Part shown: positions 1-8,311 of the stretch, piece by piece
Position numbering within the stretch: the first letter of the stretch is position 1
How the letters are laid out: each line of letters starts with the position of its first letter
DNA from: Bacillota bacterium
GTDB lineage: Bacteria > Bacillota > Clostridia > Saccharofermentanales > DTU023
Length of the DNA stretch: 27,337 nt
Direction of reading: 5' to 3'
Assembly: GCA_023388605.1 (NCBI GenBank)
Contig: JAEWFX010000050.1
Coordinates: 1-27,337, forward strand
Translations under genes and position numbers: made by a program
The notes under the pieces: generated by a model
Seen by the model: only the letters and a program-made list of their open reading frames with translations
What the model was told of the DNA's origin: nothing
Databases searched by the model: none

Positions 1-572
1 ACTACAGAGCAGCTGACAAATATTTTTCTCAAGTAGCTTTGTTGGAACTAGACGATCATAAACGCCATGTGATCAGCAGTCAGCATAGAGCCCTACGTAA
101 GTTGTTGCGTGAAGATGCTAAGCATGCAAAAAAACGTGAAAAACTACGTGAACTCAACCGCAACATAGCTCTTGGACAAGTTCTGCAAAAAGCGAGCATC
201 CGTACGAAACACAGACATCGTACACTCAATTTAGATACAGAAAAAGAAGAGAGCAAGCTCAAAGATAGAGATCGCAAATTAGCTGGTCAATTAAAATTTG
301 AAAAAGAAGCACAGTACGAGATACGACGTGAAAGAAATATTTTCTTGCTCAGTGCCATCGGTGTAGCTGTAGCTATCTTTGCTCTTTTTTATATTTTCGT
401 TCGTCCTTCTCTGCTGAGCCGCGATCAACAACTAGCTGAAGCCCGTCAACGCGTAGAATACTTAGAAAAATATCTCTATGAACACCGTGATGATGAGCGT
501 GGATCAGAGTTGTGGAATGAATATAATAAACAATTTAATCAGCCGCTTGTGATCGAACCTGGCGAGGAATAA
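1..572 (+). CDS. Charged/coiled-coil single-pass membrane protein, 5' truncated
   Basis: The reading frame is open from base 3 to the stop at 570-572, so the gene starts outside the window; the TTG at 39 is only an internal codon. I do not recognise a family. The visible part (about 189 residues) begins with a long, very basic and acidic helical stretch rich in K, R and E. One hydrophobic segment follows (FLLSAIGVAVAIFALFYIFV, encoded near 343-402), and then a second short heptad-like helix (around RVEYLEKYLYEH) and an acidic C-terminus ending EPGEE. This looks like a single-pass membrane protein with coiled coils on both sides. The next gene starts one base after its stop, so it is co-transcribed with the threonine synthase-like gene and the ThrE exporter. 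Function is unknown; a scaffolding role is only a guess from shape and context. Confidence 0.7.
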   Translation, partial: YRAADKYFSQVALLELDDHKRHVISSQHRALRKLLREDAKHAKKREKLRELNRNIALGQVLQKASIRTKHRHRTLNLDTEKEESKLKDRDRKLAGQLKFEKEAQYEIRRERNIFLLSAIGVAVAIFALFYIFVRPSLLSRDQQLAEARQRVEYLEKYLYEHRDDERGSELWNEYNKQFNQPLVIEPGEE

Positions 573-573
573 T

Positions 574-2370
574 ATGCAATATATAAATATCGAAGATCCT
601 AGTATTCAATATACATTCAGCGATGTAGTAAATCTCGGTGTTCCGCCGGATGGTGGAAGTTTTTGGCCCGAGCAATTACCTGTTTTACCAGAAGACATCG
701 TAGAACGTCTATTGCCTCTGAAACTCAGTGAGCGAGCCGCTCTCATCATGAGTTATTTTGCCCCTGAGTTGTCTGCTGAGACTATTTCTAATATATGTAC
801 TGAGACTTTTGATCAGAGTTATTTTCACGAAAAAAAGACAGTCGTCACCACTAGTGTCAATCCTTATCAACATAAAGAATACTTTAGCTTTTTTGATCGA
901 GGTCCCACTGGTTCCATACACGATTTCATCGCCGGATTTCAGATCGCCTGTCTCAATCACTTAGGTCAAGAAAATACTTATGTACTAGCTGGTCCCCATC
1001 CTGAGCACCTGCGAGCGGTGGCGGTGCGCACTCTGCCACAAAATCGTTGGAAGCCGATATTCTTCAGCATTTCTGCCAGTGGGGATCAATTTTTGCACCG
1101 AGAACTGAAGGCGTTGTGGAAGCGTCCGTTGGGTGAGCAACAATATGCTGTCGCTGACGCTCTGCGACTTATGTTGCCTGCAGATAGCAAAAGAGGTGTG
1201 GCTGCTGGCATGCTCAGTCCTGAATTCATCGATGAGATCAGCGAAGAACAGAAGAAATATGGCGGCAAGTACAATGAGAACAGTGCACGTTTTCATGATG
1301 AGCAACTCGATCAAGTAGAAGAGCACAACGACCATTCATATTACCAACGTGATGAATTGGCGAGCTCAGATCTGGCTATGGATCTAACTGATGGTGTCGA
1401 ACAAGATTTTTTGATCTATAGTTTGACAGGCAAGAGCCACCATACAGAGCAAGTAGTTTACAATCTATTATCAGACTTAGATTTGCGTAGCCGTCTAGCT
1501 GAAAAAGGTATCAATCTCACTTGTGTTGATCAGCACGGTTTTGCAGCCATCTTGGTCGAGATCATATTGTTGTTTTCAGCTTATGCCGATTTGGTGAAGA
1601 TGGGTGAGGTGAATATGGGGGAATCCATACGTCCCGTACTGCCAGCACCTGATGTTGATTGGATCTGTGCATATTTAGCTTGCAAGGATTGTGGTCTGCC
1701 GCTGGTTGACGCCGTAGTAGGTACCAATCGCAATCAAGTTATCAAGGAGTTTTTGCTCAACGGCAATTACAATGCAAATCGTCGTTTAATCTCCTCCAAC
1801 TCTCCTTCGCTAGATTATGTCTACGCTCCTAATTTCCGCCGTCTGATATATCTTTTGAACAAGAAAGATTCAGCGAAAACACGTGAGTTGGGTTCAAAAT
1901 TCAGCAGCTCTGGCAAGATAAATATCTCACCGCAGAGGGCGGGTAAACATAAATCGCTGAGCACACAATTCATCGTGGGTTCGGTTGATGTCAAACAGAC
2001 TGTGAAGATGCTCGCTGAATACTACGATACTAGTGATTATTTATTCGATCCGACTACGGGAGTGCTACTAGCTTGTGTACATCGTTATTTTACTCGCAGT
2101 TACCGTAAATCTCTCTACGTAGTGCCAGAAAATCCTCTGCTGTTCTCCAAGATCCTAGCTAAGATTGTGTTACCTCAGAACAATCTGCAAGGCAAAACCT
2201 ACAATGAGATACTCAATCGTCTGGCGCTAGAAACATCAGCTCCTATTCCCAGAGCTGCCTACACCGGACAAAATCACCCTGAGATCAAAAAACTAGCAGT
2301 CGAAGATGTGCGTGCCGAAATTTTTGAATTATTCGGTGAAAACATCCGTTTATCAGAGGTAGAGAACTAG
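574..2370 (+). CDS. Threonine synthase-like protein lacking the PLP lysine (predicted pseudoenzyme)
   Basis: This 598-residue protein is collinear with threonine synthase (ThrC, fold-type II PLP enzyme). The N-terminal ThrC domain pattern is present (FSDVVNLGVPPDGGSFWPE, residues 15-33). The C-terminal half keeps SAYADLVKMGE (335-345), GLPLVDAVVGTNRN (374-387), SPSLDY (410-415), DPTTGV (492-497) and TSAPIP near 554-559. The cofactor site is gone. In the GPT..FKD motif the Schiff-base lysine is His116 (GPTGSIHDF, 110-118; codon 919-921). The phosphate-binding SGDTG loop reads AGPHPEHLR. The GNFGN motif reads APDVDW. The SANSIN motif reads TCVDQHGF. A charged insertion with HDEQ, HNDH and SYY lies at about 225-280. 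The family is usually near 490-500 residues, so this copy is about 100 longer. Threonine synthesis is therefore unlikely. The gene sits 3 bases before a ThrE-type threonine exporter, which suggests a regulatory or binding role; that is inference. Confidence 0.85.
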   Translation: MQYINIEDPSIQYTFSDVVNLGVPPDGGSFWPEQLPVLPEDIVERLLPLKLSERAALIMSYFAPELSAETISNICTETFDQSYFHEKKTVVTTSVNPYQHKEYFSFFDRGPTGSIHDFIAGFQIACLNHLGQENTYVLAGPHPEHLRAVAVRTLPQNRWKPIFFSISASGDQFLHRELKALWKRPLGEQQYAVADALRLMLPADSKRGVAAGMLSPEFIDEISEEQKKYGGKYNENSARFHDEQLDQVEEHNDHSYYQRDELASSDLAMDLTDGVEQDFLIYSLTGKSHHTEQVVYNLLSDLDLRSRLAEKGINLTCVDQHGFAAILVEIILLFSAYADLVKMGEVNMGESIRPVLPAPDVDWICAYLACKDCGLPLVDAVVGTNRNQVIKEFLLNGNYNANRRLISSNSPSLDYVYAPNFRRLIYLLNKKDSAKTRELGSKFSSSGKINISPQRAGKHKSLSTQFIVGSVDVKQTVKMLAEYYDTSDYLFDPTTGVLLACVHRYFTRSYRKSLYVVPENPLLFSKILAKIVLPQNNLQGKTYNEILNRLALETSAPIPRAAYTGQNHPEIKKLAVEDVRAEIFELFGENIRLSEVEN

Positions 2371-2373
2371 GGT

Positions 2374-3192
2374 ATGTTACTCAAGGAACAAGCTCCAATC
2401 GAAAGACTCGATCCCCAAGAATTGCCCTATGACGATGAGTTGACACCGCAATCATTGATGGCTGTGGCTATGCAGGCAGGGGTTATTTTACTGAGTTCGG
2501 GTGCAGAGACTTATCGAGTCGAAGATACGATAGGAAAGATACTGAGTCTGTCTGGTTCTGATCAGTTTGATGTCAATGCTCTCGGTACCAGTTTGACCGC
2601 GACGTTGATGTTGAGTGAGGATGGAGAGCCTTACACACAGGTCAAACGCGTCAGACATCGCAGTCTCAATCTACACCGTATCGCTGAAATCAATCAGTTA
2701 TCTCGTGATTTGGTAGCTGGTAGAATAACGCTCAAACAGGCTTCTAAACAGATGAACAATCTCAATAAGCCTGTATACCGTGTCTACCAAAAAAATATCG
2801 CTATAGTGGTGATGATCTGTTCCTTTGCTCTGTTGCTCAGTGGTAATCCATCTGATGCTCTCGGTTCTATTCCCGTCGCCACAGGCATCATTCTGATCAA
2901 TACACTTGTTTACTTCGTGCGTATAGAAGGCTTTGTCGCCAACTTGCTGTCAGCTTTTTTGAGTGCAGGCATCGCGGTGTTGTCGCAACGCTATATTCTG
3001 CCTCGAGCTTCCGTCGATGTCCTGATCGCAGCTGCATTGATGCCTCTATTGCCCGGTACCAGTTTCACCAATGCTATCCGCGACGTCATTCACGGCGATT
3101 ACATCTCAGCTGCAGCGCGGGGTTTAGAAGCGATTTTCACAGCTATAGCTATCGCTTTTGGTGTCGGTTTGTCTTTAGCTCTGTTGAGGTAG
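2374..3192 (+). CDS. Threonine/serine exporter, large (DUF1212) subunit
   Basis: This 272-residue protein matches the N-terminal half of the ThrE threonine/serine exporter family. A soluble N-terminal region carries the family pattern AGVILLSSGAETYRVEDTI and a following alpha/beta segment (LGTSLTATLML). From about residue 144 it has some five hydrophobic segments: IAIVVMICSFALLLSG, a long stretch around SIPVATGIILINTLVYFV, NLLSAFLSAGIAVLSQ, a segment with the conserved LMPLLPGTSFTNAIRD pattern, and a C-terminal AIFTAIAIAFGVGLSLALL. In ThrE of Corynebacterium this half is fused to a second membrane domain; here that domain is the next gene. It starts 3 bases after the threonine synthase-like gene, with a GAGG site inside that gene's end. 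Substrate (threonine or serine) is inferred from the family. Confidence 0.85.
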   Translation: MLLKEQAPIERLDPQELPYDDELTPQSLMAVAMQAGVILLSSGAETYRVEDTIGKILSLSGSDQFDVNALGTSLTATLMLSEDGEPYTQVKRVRHRSLNLHRIAEINQLSRDLVAGRITLKQASKQMNNLNKPVYRVYQKNIAIVVMICSFALLLSGNPSDALGSIPVATGIILINTLVYFVRIEGFVANLLSAFLSAGIAVLSQRYILPRASVDVLIAAALMPLLPGTSFTNAIRDVIHGDYISAAARGLEAIFTAIAIAFGVGLSLALLR

Positions 3193-3193
3193 T

Positions 3194-3670
3194 ATGAGTA
3201 CGCAAGTAGTAATTCAATTGATCGGTGCTTTCTTCAGTGTCTACAGCGCTGCGATGATCTTCGATGCTCCACCCAAAGTGCGTCCTATCTGCGGTACAGT
3301 TGCTGTAGCCTCTTGGGCTGTATACCTCATTATTCGTCCACTATATGGAGAGATGTCAGCGGTATATTTGTCGGCATTATTTATCTCAGTGATCGCTCAG
3401 ATACTTGCACGTAAAGCTAGGATGCCTGTCACAGTGGCTATGTTGCCGTCGTTGTTTTTATTGGTTCCTGGTCTGCCTCTTTACCGAGCTGTGTACAATT
3501 TGATCAATTCACAGAGTAAAGAATTTGATTATCACATGCGTCTGACTTTTATCACTGCAGGTATGATAGCTCTAGCCATCTTCACAGCAGATTTTTTGAT
3601 TACTTCTTACTATCGTCTAAAACATTATCTGCATAAAAATAAAGCCAAGACCCTCGATATCACAAAATAG
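3194..3670 (+). CDS. Threonine/serine exporter, small (DUF3815/ThrE_2) subunit
   Basis: This 158-residue hydrophobic protein has four to five predicted membrane segments (VVIQLIGAFFSVYSAAMIF, TVAVASWAVYLII, SAVYLSALFISVIAQILA, VAMLPSLFLLVPG, FITAGMIALAIFTADFLI). It carries the LVPGLPLYRAVYNLI pattern typical of the C-terminal ThrE domain found as a stand-alone subunit in many Bacillota. It begins one base after the stop of the larger exporter gene, with a GAGG ribosome site overlapping that stop, so the two halves should be made together and form one transporter. The C-terminus is short and lysine-rich. The gene ends in a convergent junction with prfC, without a convincing terminator. Confidence 0.85.
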   Translation: MSTQVVIQLIGAFFSVYSAAMIFDAPPKVRPICGTVAVASWAVYLIIRPLYGEMSAVYLSALFISVIAQILARKARMPVTVAMLPSLFLLVPGLPLYRAVYNLINSQSKEFDYHMRLTFITAGMIALAIFTADFLITSYYRLKHYLHKNKAKTLDITK

Positions 3671-3704
3671 AGGATGTCCTGACTTTTATATCGGCGATTT
3701 TGAT

Positions 3705-5303
3705 TCAGAGTTTGGTATTGCTAGCTTCCAATAATTCGATATCTTTGTTGCGTTCGAGTACCCAATCGACAGCCCAGGGTGATTCGAACAACAGTACAGG
3801 ATTATCATCCTGATCGAATACGATGCACGAGGTGGAAGGTCTGACTAAATTATCCAGATCAAAATCATCAGTCACTCTCAGCCAGCGAGCCAGGCGATAA
3901 GGTAAGTTCTGCATACGTATATCGACACCGTATTCAGATTTTAGACGATGTTCTAGAACATCGAACTGTAAGGTGCCGACTACTCCTATAACATAGGTTT
4001 CTGTTCCTATATCAGCTTGACGGTAAACTTGTATGGCACCCTCTTCGGCCAGTTGTTCAATACCTTTTTGCAGCTGTTTGCGTTTCATGGATTTTTCTGC
4101 AGATACACTGGCGAAATGTTCGGGCGGGAAAAGAGGTATATCGTCGAAGTTCAGTTTCTTACCAGCACTCAGACTATCGCCGATACGGAATTGACCCGAG
4201 TCGAAAAGTCCGATTATGTCACCGGCATAGGCCGTCTCAATGATGTTGCGATCTTGTGCTAGAAATTGTTGTGGCTGTGAAAGCTTAATTTTTTTGCCAG
4301 TGCGACCGTGTAAAACTTCCATATTCTTGACGAACTCACCTGAACAGATGCGGATAAAAGCGATGCGGTCGCGGTGATCGGGATTCATATTAGCTTGAAT
4401 CTTAAAGACGAAAGCGCTGAAAGGATCTTCGATGGGATCGATCACGATATCGCTCGCTCTCCGTTTCTTGGGGGCTGGTGAAAGCTCTAAAAATTTATCG
4501 AGGAAAAACTCTACGCCGAAATTGGTGAGAGCACTGCCAAAAAACAGCGGAGTTTGTTCGCCGCTAGCGACTTTGTTGAGATCTAATTCGTCGCCAGCAA
4601 TGTCGAGCAACTCGATGTCTTCGCGCAATTTATTGATGTAGTAATCTTCTAGATGCTTGCTCAGAGCAGGATCTTCAAGACTGTGGGCATTGATCGCGAC
4701 TTTGCCAGCGCCGTGATCTTCATTTTGATCGTCGAAGAGTTCGATTTGTTCTTGTATGCGGTTGTAGACACCCTGAAAATCACCATGAGTGCCAATGGGC
4801 CAATTCATGGGAACTGCGAATATACCCAAAACTTTTTCTAATTCGTCCATAAGGTCGAAGGGATCACGAGACGCACGATCCATTTTATTGATAAAGGTGA
4901 AGATGGGTACACCGCGCATACGGCAAACCTTAAATAGCTTCAGAGTTTGAGGTTCTACGCCGCGTGCCCCGTCGATCATCATGACTGCAGCATCGGCCGC
5001 ACACAAAGTGCGGTAAGTATCTTCAGAGAAATCTTGGTGACCAGGGGTGTCGAGGATGTTTACGCAATAATTGTTGTACTCGAATTGCATCACTGACGAA
5101 GAGACAGAGATGCCGCGTTGCTTCTCCAATTCCATCCAGTCCGAAGCAGCGTGTTTCTGAGCTTTACGTCCCTTGACTGTACCGGCTAAGCGGATAGCTC
5201 CGCCGTAGAGCAAGAGCTTTTCGGTCATAGTAGTTTTACCGGCGTCAGGGTGAGAAATAATGGCAAAAGTTCGCCTGCGATTGATTTCTTGTGTGAGTGA
5301 CAT
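3705..5303 (-). CDS. prfC: Peptide chain release factor 3 (RF3)
   Basis: This 532-residue translational GTPase recycles RF1/RF2 from the ribosome after termination. The GTP-binding motifs are intact: SHPDAGKTT (17-25), the switch I segment around RGISVSSS (63-70), DTPGHQDF (85-92) and NKMD (139-142). The early segment TVKGRKAQKHAASDWMELEKQ is characteristic of RF3 rather than EF-G. The length equals that of known RF3 proteins and the C-terminal domain is complete. The start is well set by a GAGGAGGG ribosome site upstream of the ATG. It lies 35 bases downstream of the ROK regulator on the same strand and may be co-transcribed with it, although a weak TATAGT box in the gap leaves room for its own promoter. 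Confidence 0.97.
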   Translation of the reverse strand: MSLTQEINRRRTFAIISHPDAGKTTMTEKLLLYGGAIRLAGTVKGRKAQKHAASDWMELEKQRGISVSSSVMQFEYNNYCVNILDTPGHQDFSEDTYRTLCAADAAVMMIDGARGVEPQTLKLFKVCRMRGVPIFTFINKMDRASRDPFDLMDELEKVLGIFAVPMNWPIGTHGDFQGVYNRIQEQIELFDDQNEDHGAGKVAINAHSLEDPALSKHLEDYYINKLREDIELLDIAGDELDLNKVASGEQTPLFFGSALTNFGVEFFLDKFLELSPAPKKRRASDIVIDPIEDPFSAFVFKIQANMNPDHRDRIAFIRICSGEFVKNMEVLHGRTGKKIKLSQPQQFLAQDRNIIETAYAGDIIGLFDSGQFRIGDSLSAGKKLNFDDIPLFPPEHFASVSAEKSMKRKQLQKGIEQLAEEGAIQVYRQADIGTETYVIGVVGTLQFDVLEHRLKSEYGVDIRMQNLPYRLARWLRVTDDFDLDNLVRPSTSCIVFDQDDNPVLLFESPWAVDWVLERNKDIELLEASNTKL

Positions 5304-5338
5304 ATTCCCTCCTCAAAGCTACTATACTGTTTGCGGAG

Positions 5339-6550
5339 CTAGTAGAGCAATAACTGACCGTTGAAAATTTGCTCAGCGATGATAGCGTTGGCTGATACTC
5401 CGGAGGAGTCCTTAGGGAAGACGGTATGTCTCACTTTGATAGGTGAATATTGACCAGTAATACTTTTGCTGTTTACTTGTGCTTCGATGGTCTCAGCGAG
5501 TATTTGACTGTTGGGATAGCGCGGTGAAGAGATTACGATCAAAGGAAGATTCAAGAGATTGATCACTGAGGTCAGAGCATAGCTGACGTGTTTGCAATAT
5601 TCACCCAGAGCAGCTAGGCAGGCAGGATCACCAGCTTCAGCGTAGTAGAAGATATTGCTGAGGTTGGGGGAGTTAGGATGACGTCTTTGCTTGTAATGCG
5701 GCAAGATATCTTCAGCGTAGTGAATGAGCATGGCATCATTAGCGTAAGTTTCTAAACAACCATTGTTGCCGCAAGGGCAATTCCTTCCGTGCAGCATTAT
5801 TCCCGTATGTCCGAATTCACCGCCCAAACCTTGTTGTCCGTGATAGAGTTTACCGTTGAGACATAGTCCCATACCGATACCATTATCCAACAACAAAAGC
5901 CCGAAGTTTTCAGATTCGAGGTCTTTGTTATATAGGAGTTCACGCAGCGCATCTGCTTGAGCATCGTGCATGAAAACCAGAGGGAGATGGAAGTGAGTGC
6001 TGAGCGGTGTACGCAGATCCAGCATGGTATCCTCGGTGAAGAATCTGCGAGGATTTAACATGACTCCGTTCTCGCAATCTATCGGTCCCAGAGCGGACAC
6101 GCCGATACCGAGCACACGTCTATCAGTAGATGACAGCAAATCATCCATGCACTCAATCAATTTTTCGATTAATTTCTCACCGGGGATCAAGTTAGAGAGA
6201 GCATATTCTCTGCGGTTCAAACAGTTGCCGTTTAGCTCGGTCAGAGCAAAAGTTAACTTGGAGCGTTTGATCTCTATGCCTGCGATCAGAGGGGATGTTT
6301 TACTGAGAGTCAAGATGCTGCGACGTCGACCAACGCTGTTAGCTGTGACTTCTAAATTGTTGAGTTCATCGGGTGAAGCATCGCTGATGATATCGTGCTC
6401 CATCAATTCAGACGTTAAATTTGTGATGGTAGTCTTAGTCAAGCCACTGAGCTCCGCGAGTTGGATGCGGCTGATATAGCTGTGCCTAGCGATGATCTTC
6501 AAAATGAGATTGCGATTTGATATGCGAATGTCGCTGTTGTTCTGTCCCAT
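5339..6550 (-). CDS. ROK-family transcriptional regulator (XylR/NagC type)
   Basis: This 403-residue protein has an N-terminal winged helix (about residues 10-60; helix-turn-helix around IQLAELSGLTKTTITNLTSEL) followed by a ROK sugar-binding domain. The ROK domain keeps the phosphate-like loop region GIGVSALGPID (148-158), HDAQ (195-198), EFGH (245-248) and the zinc-type CPCGNNGC (258-265). Family members are repressors released by a sugar or sugar phosphate. The gene is divergent from a sugar ABC transporter, its probable target. A perfect palindrome overlaps its own -10 box, which suggests autoregulation as well. The ribosome site is weak (GAAAGA). The ligand cannot be read from sequence; a sugar taken up by the neighbouring importer is the natural guess. 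Confidence 0.93.
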   Translation of the reverse strand: MGQNNSDIRISNRNLILKIIARHSYISRIQLAELSGLTKTTITNLTSELMEHDIISDASPDELNNLEVTANSVGRRRSILTLSKTSPLIAGIEIKRSKLTFALTELNGNCLNRREYALSNLIPGEKLIEKLIECMDDLLSSTDRRVLGIGVSALGPIDCENGVMLNPRRFFTEDTMLDLRTPLSTHFHLPLVFMHDAQADALRELLYNKDLESENFGLLLLDNGIGMGLCLNGKLYHGQQGLGGEFGHTGIMLHGRNCPCGNNGCLETYANDAMLIHYAEDILPHYKQRRHPNSPNLSNIFYYAEAGDPACLAALGEYCKHVSYALTSVINLLNLPLIVISSPRYPNSQILAETIEAQVNSKSITGQYSPIKVRHTVFPKDSSGVSANAIIAEQIFNGQLLLY

Positions 6551-6577
6551 ATGATCTTTCTATCAATGTTTTTTACT

Positions 6578-6583
6578 ATTATA
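6578..6583 (-). promoter_or_regulatory. -10 box of the ROK regulator gene
   Basis: Read on the minus strand this is a perfect TATAAT, about 28 bases upstream of the ROK start codon. The -35 side is weak (TTCTAT at 17-bp spacing), as expected of a modest or regulated promoter. Confidence 0.5.
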
Positions 6584-6594
6584 TGAACATATAA
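6579..6594. promoter_or_regulatory. Perfect 16-bp palindrome, candidate ROK operator
   Basis: The sequence TTATATGAACATATAA is a perfect inverted repeat (7-bp arms, 2-bp centre). It overlaps the -10 box of the divergent ROK gene and lies about 190 bases upstream of the ABC transporter start. Operators of ROK repressors such as NagC and XylR are likewise AT-rich palindromes. I found no second clear copy in the window. Confidence 0.5.
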
Positions 6595-6787
6595 AACTAA
6601 ATAGAATTTACTATTTCCAATCAAAATAATCTACTTTGCATAGAAATTTGCAGGAGAATTTATATAGTTTACACAAATAGATAGTTAATAAGTAAAGAAG
6701 ATTGACTAACTACGAAATAGCAACTAGCATGAAGCCATAGATGTCGATGATAACAAATCATTCGAAAAAATTGACGGGGAGTAATTC

Positions 6788-8311
6788 ATGCACAATCTAG
6801 TCACAATGAACAAAATCTCCAAGAGCTTCCCTGGTGTCAAAGCTTTGCAGGAAGTTGATTTTTCGCTTGAAGCTGGTGAGGTTATGGCTCTACTAGGGGA
6901 GAACGGTGCTGGTAAATCTACTCTGATGAAAGTTTTGAGTGGTGTCTACACTGCTGATAGTGGCGAGATTATCATCGATGGAGAAAAAATAGATTCATTG
7001 TCACCTTCCGTCGCCCAAGCTAAGGGAATCTCCATTATCCACCAGGAATTGAATCTCTGTAATGATCTTACGATTGAACAGAATATCTTTCTCGGCAGAG
7101 AGATGAATTCTGCAGGGTTCTTACGACGTCAGAACATGCGTCAGCGCACGCAGCAGATTTTGCAGAAGTTAGGTATCGATCTATCGCCTGCTACTTTGGT
7201 AGGTGATCTCTCAGTGTCTCTACAACAGATGGTGGAGATCGCCAAAGCCCTGATTTTCGATGCCAAAGTACTGATTATGGATGAGCCCACCAGCGCTCTC
7301 AGCAACGAAGAGACCTTGCGTCTGTTTAAGATTATCAAAGATCTACGAGCCGAAGGTTACGGCATAGTCTATATTTCGCACCGTCTCGCAGAATTAGAGA
7401 GTATTGTCGATCGTGTCACTATCATGCGTGACGGTCAATTAATCTGTACAGGAAATTATAAAGATTTTACCATCGAGCAGATTATCAGCAATATGGTTGG
7501 TCGTGAGATCACTGAACAATTTCCCCACCGTGAGTGCGAAGTGGGCGAGATGATTTTCGAAGTCGAAGATCTCTGTATGGATGATAAATTACAGCACTTG
7601 AATTTCCATGTCAAAAAAGGTGAAGTGGTCGCTTTGGCTGGATTGATGGGTGCTGGCAGGACGGAGACGACGCGCGCCATCTTTGGAGCTGACAAGATGT
7701 CGAGCGGCACTGTAAAAGTAGATGGGATGCCAGTGCATATTCACAATCCTCTTTCTGCGATCAAACATGGCATCGTGCTTGTCCCAGAAGATAGACGCCA
7801 TGATGGACTCTGCACACGTCTATCTGTACGCAACAATCTACTTTTACCGAACCTCGATCAAGTTCGCAGTAAACTACGCTTATTGAGCCCCTCCAAACAG
7901 CGACGCTTGGTTACAGAGGCCATCGATAGTCTGAGGATCAAAGTGCCTCATCCCGAAGTTGAAGCGCGCAATCTCTCCGGTGGTAATCAGCAAAAAGTTG
8001 TCGTAGGTAAGTGGCTGCGTCAGCACGCTAAAGTCGTTATCTTCGATGAGCCTACACGCGGTATCGATGTCGGTGCCAAAGTTGAGATATATAACATCAT
8101 GAATCAACTCAAGGAATCTGGTGTAGGTATATTGTTTGTCTCTTCGGAATTGCCAGAAGTTTTGGGTATGGCAGACCGTATCTACGTGATGTGCGAGGGA
8201 CGTATAACTGGTGAATTGACCAGAGCTGAAGCAACACAAGAGAAGATTTTGCATTTAGCTACTCTATATATGGATAAAACACAGAGAGGTACAGATGAAA
8301 AAGATAGGTGA
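6788..8311 (+). CDS. Sugar ABC transporter, double ATP-binding protein (RbsA/MglA type)
   Basis: This 507-residue cytoplasmic ATPase energises sugar import. Two fused ABC domains are visible. The first has Walker A GENGAGKST (37-45), a diverged signature (LSVSLQQMVEIAKAL) and Walker B VLIMDEPTSAL. The second has a diverged Walker A (GLMGAGRTETT), signature LSGGNQQKVVVGKWL and Walker B VVIFDEPTRGID. An altered second P-loop with Arg for the usual Lys-Ser is normal in the ribose/galactose/xylose importer family. The length is standard. It heads an operon with the permease (17-base overlap) and binding protein, and is transcribed divergently from the ROK regulator. The specificity is not set by the ATPase. 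Confidence 0.95.
   Translation: MHNLVTMNKISKSFPGVKALQEVDFSLEAGEVMALLGENGAGKSTLMKVLSGVYTADSGEIIIDGEKIDSLSPSVAQAKGISIIHQELNLCNDLTIEQNIFLGREMNSAGFLRRQNMRQRTQQILQKLGIDLSPATLVGDLSVSLQQMVEIAKALIFDAKVLIMDEPTSALSNEETLRLFKIIKDLRAEGYGIVYISHRLAELESIVDRVTIMRDGQLICTGNYKDFTIEQIISNMVGREITEQFPHRECEVGEMIFEVEDLCMDDKLQHLNFHVKKGEVVALAGLMGAGRTETTRAIFGADKMSSGTVKVDGMPVHIHNPLSAIKHGIVLVPEDRRHDGLCTRLSVRNNLLLPNLDQVRSKLRLLSPSKQRRLVTEAIDSLRIKVPHPEVEARNLSGGNQQKVVVGKWLRQHAKVVIFDEPTRGIDVGAKVEIYNIMNQLKESGVGILFVSSELPEVLGMADRIYVMCEGRITGELTRAEATQEKILHLATLYMDKTQRGTDEKDR

Larger units (their letters stand above)
6551..6787. promoter_or_regulatory. Divergent intergenic control region (ROK gene / sugar importer)
   Basis: This AT-rich region of 237 bases separates the ROK gene from the sugar transporter. 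Besides the palindrome and the minus-strand -10 box, the best plus-strand promoter candidate is TTGCAT at 6636 with TATATA at 6661 (spacing 19, so weak). The transporter's ribosome site GGGGAG lies at about 6777-6782. No cre-like site with a central CG and no riboswitch-like structure is evident. The plus-strand transcription start is not determined. Confidence 0.4.

Noticed and set aside
985..1335. 116-codon open frame antisense to the threonine synthase-like gene
   Set aside because: It has no recognisable motif and no ribosome site, while the opposite strand has a convincing conserved protein.
574..2370. Functional threonine synthase assignment
   Set aside because: Although the fold pattern is clear, the cofactor lysine is histidine and the phosphate-binding and GNFGN motifs are missing, so I do not give it the symbol thrC.
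3655..3701. Terminator between the exporter and prfC
   Set aside because: CGATAT and ATATCG can pair across a long loop, and AGGA/TCCT inside it has only a 2-base loop. The GC content is low and the T-run is only four bases, so I do not call it.
5997..6479. 160-codon open frame antisense to the ROK gene
   Set aside because: It lies wholly within a clear ROK coding sequence, shows no family pattern, and is a typical shadow frame.
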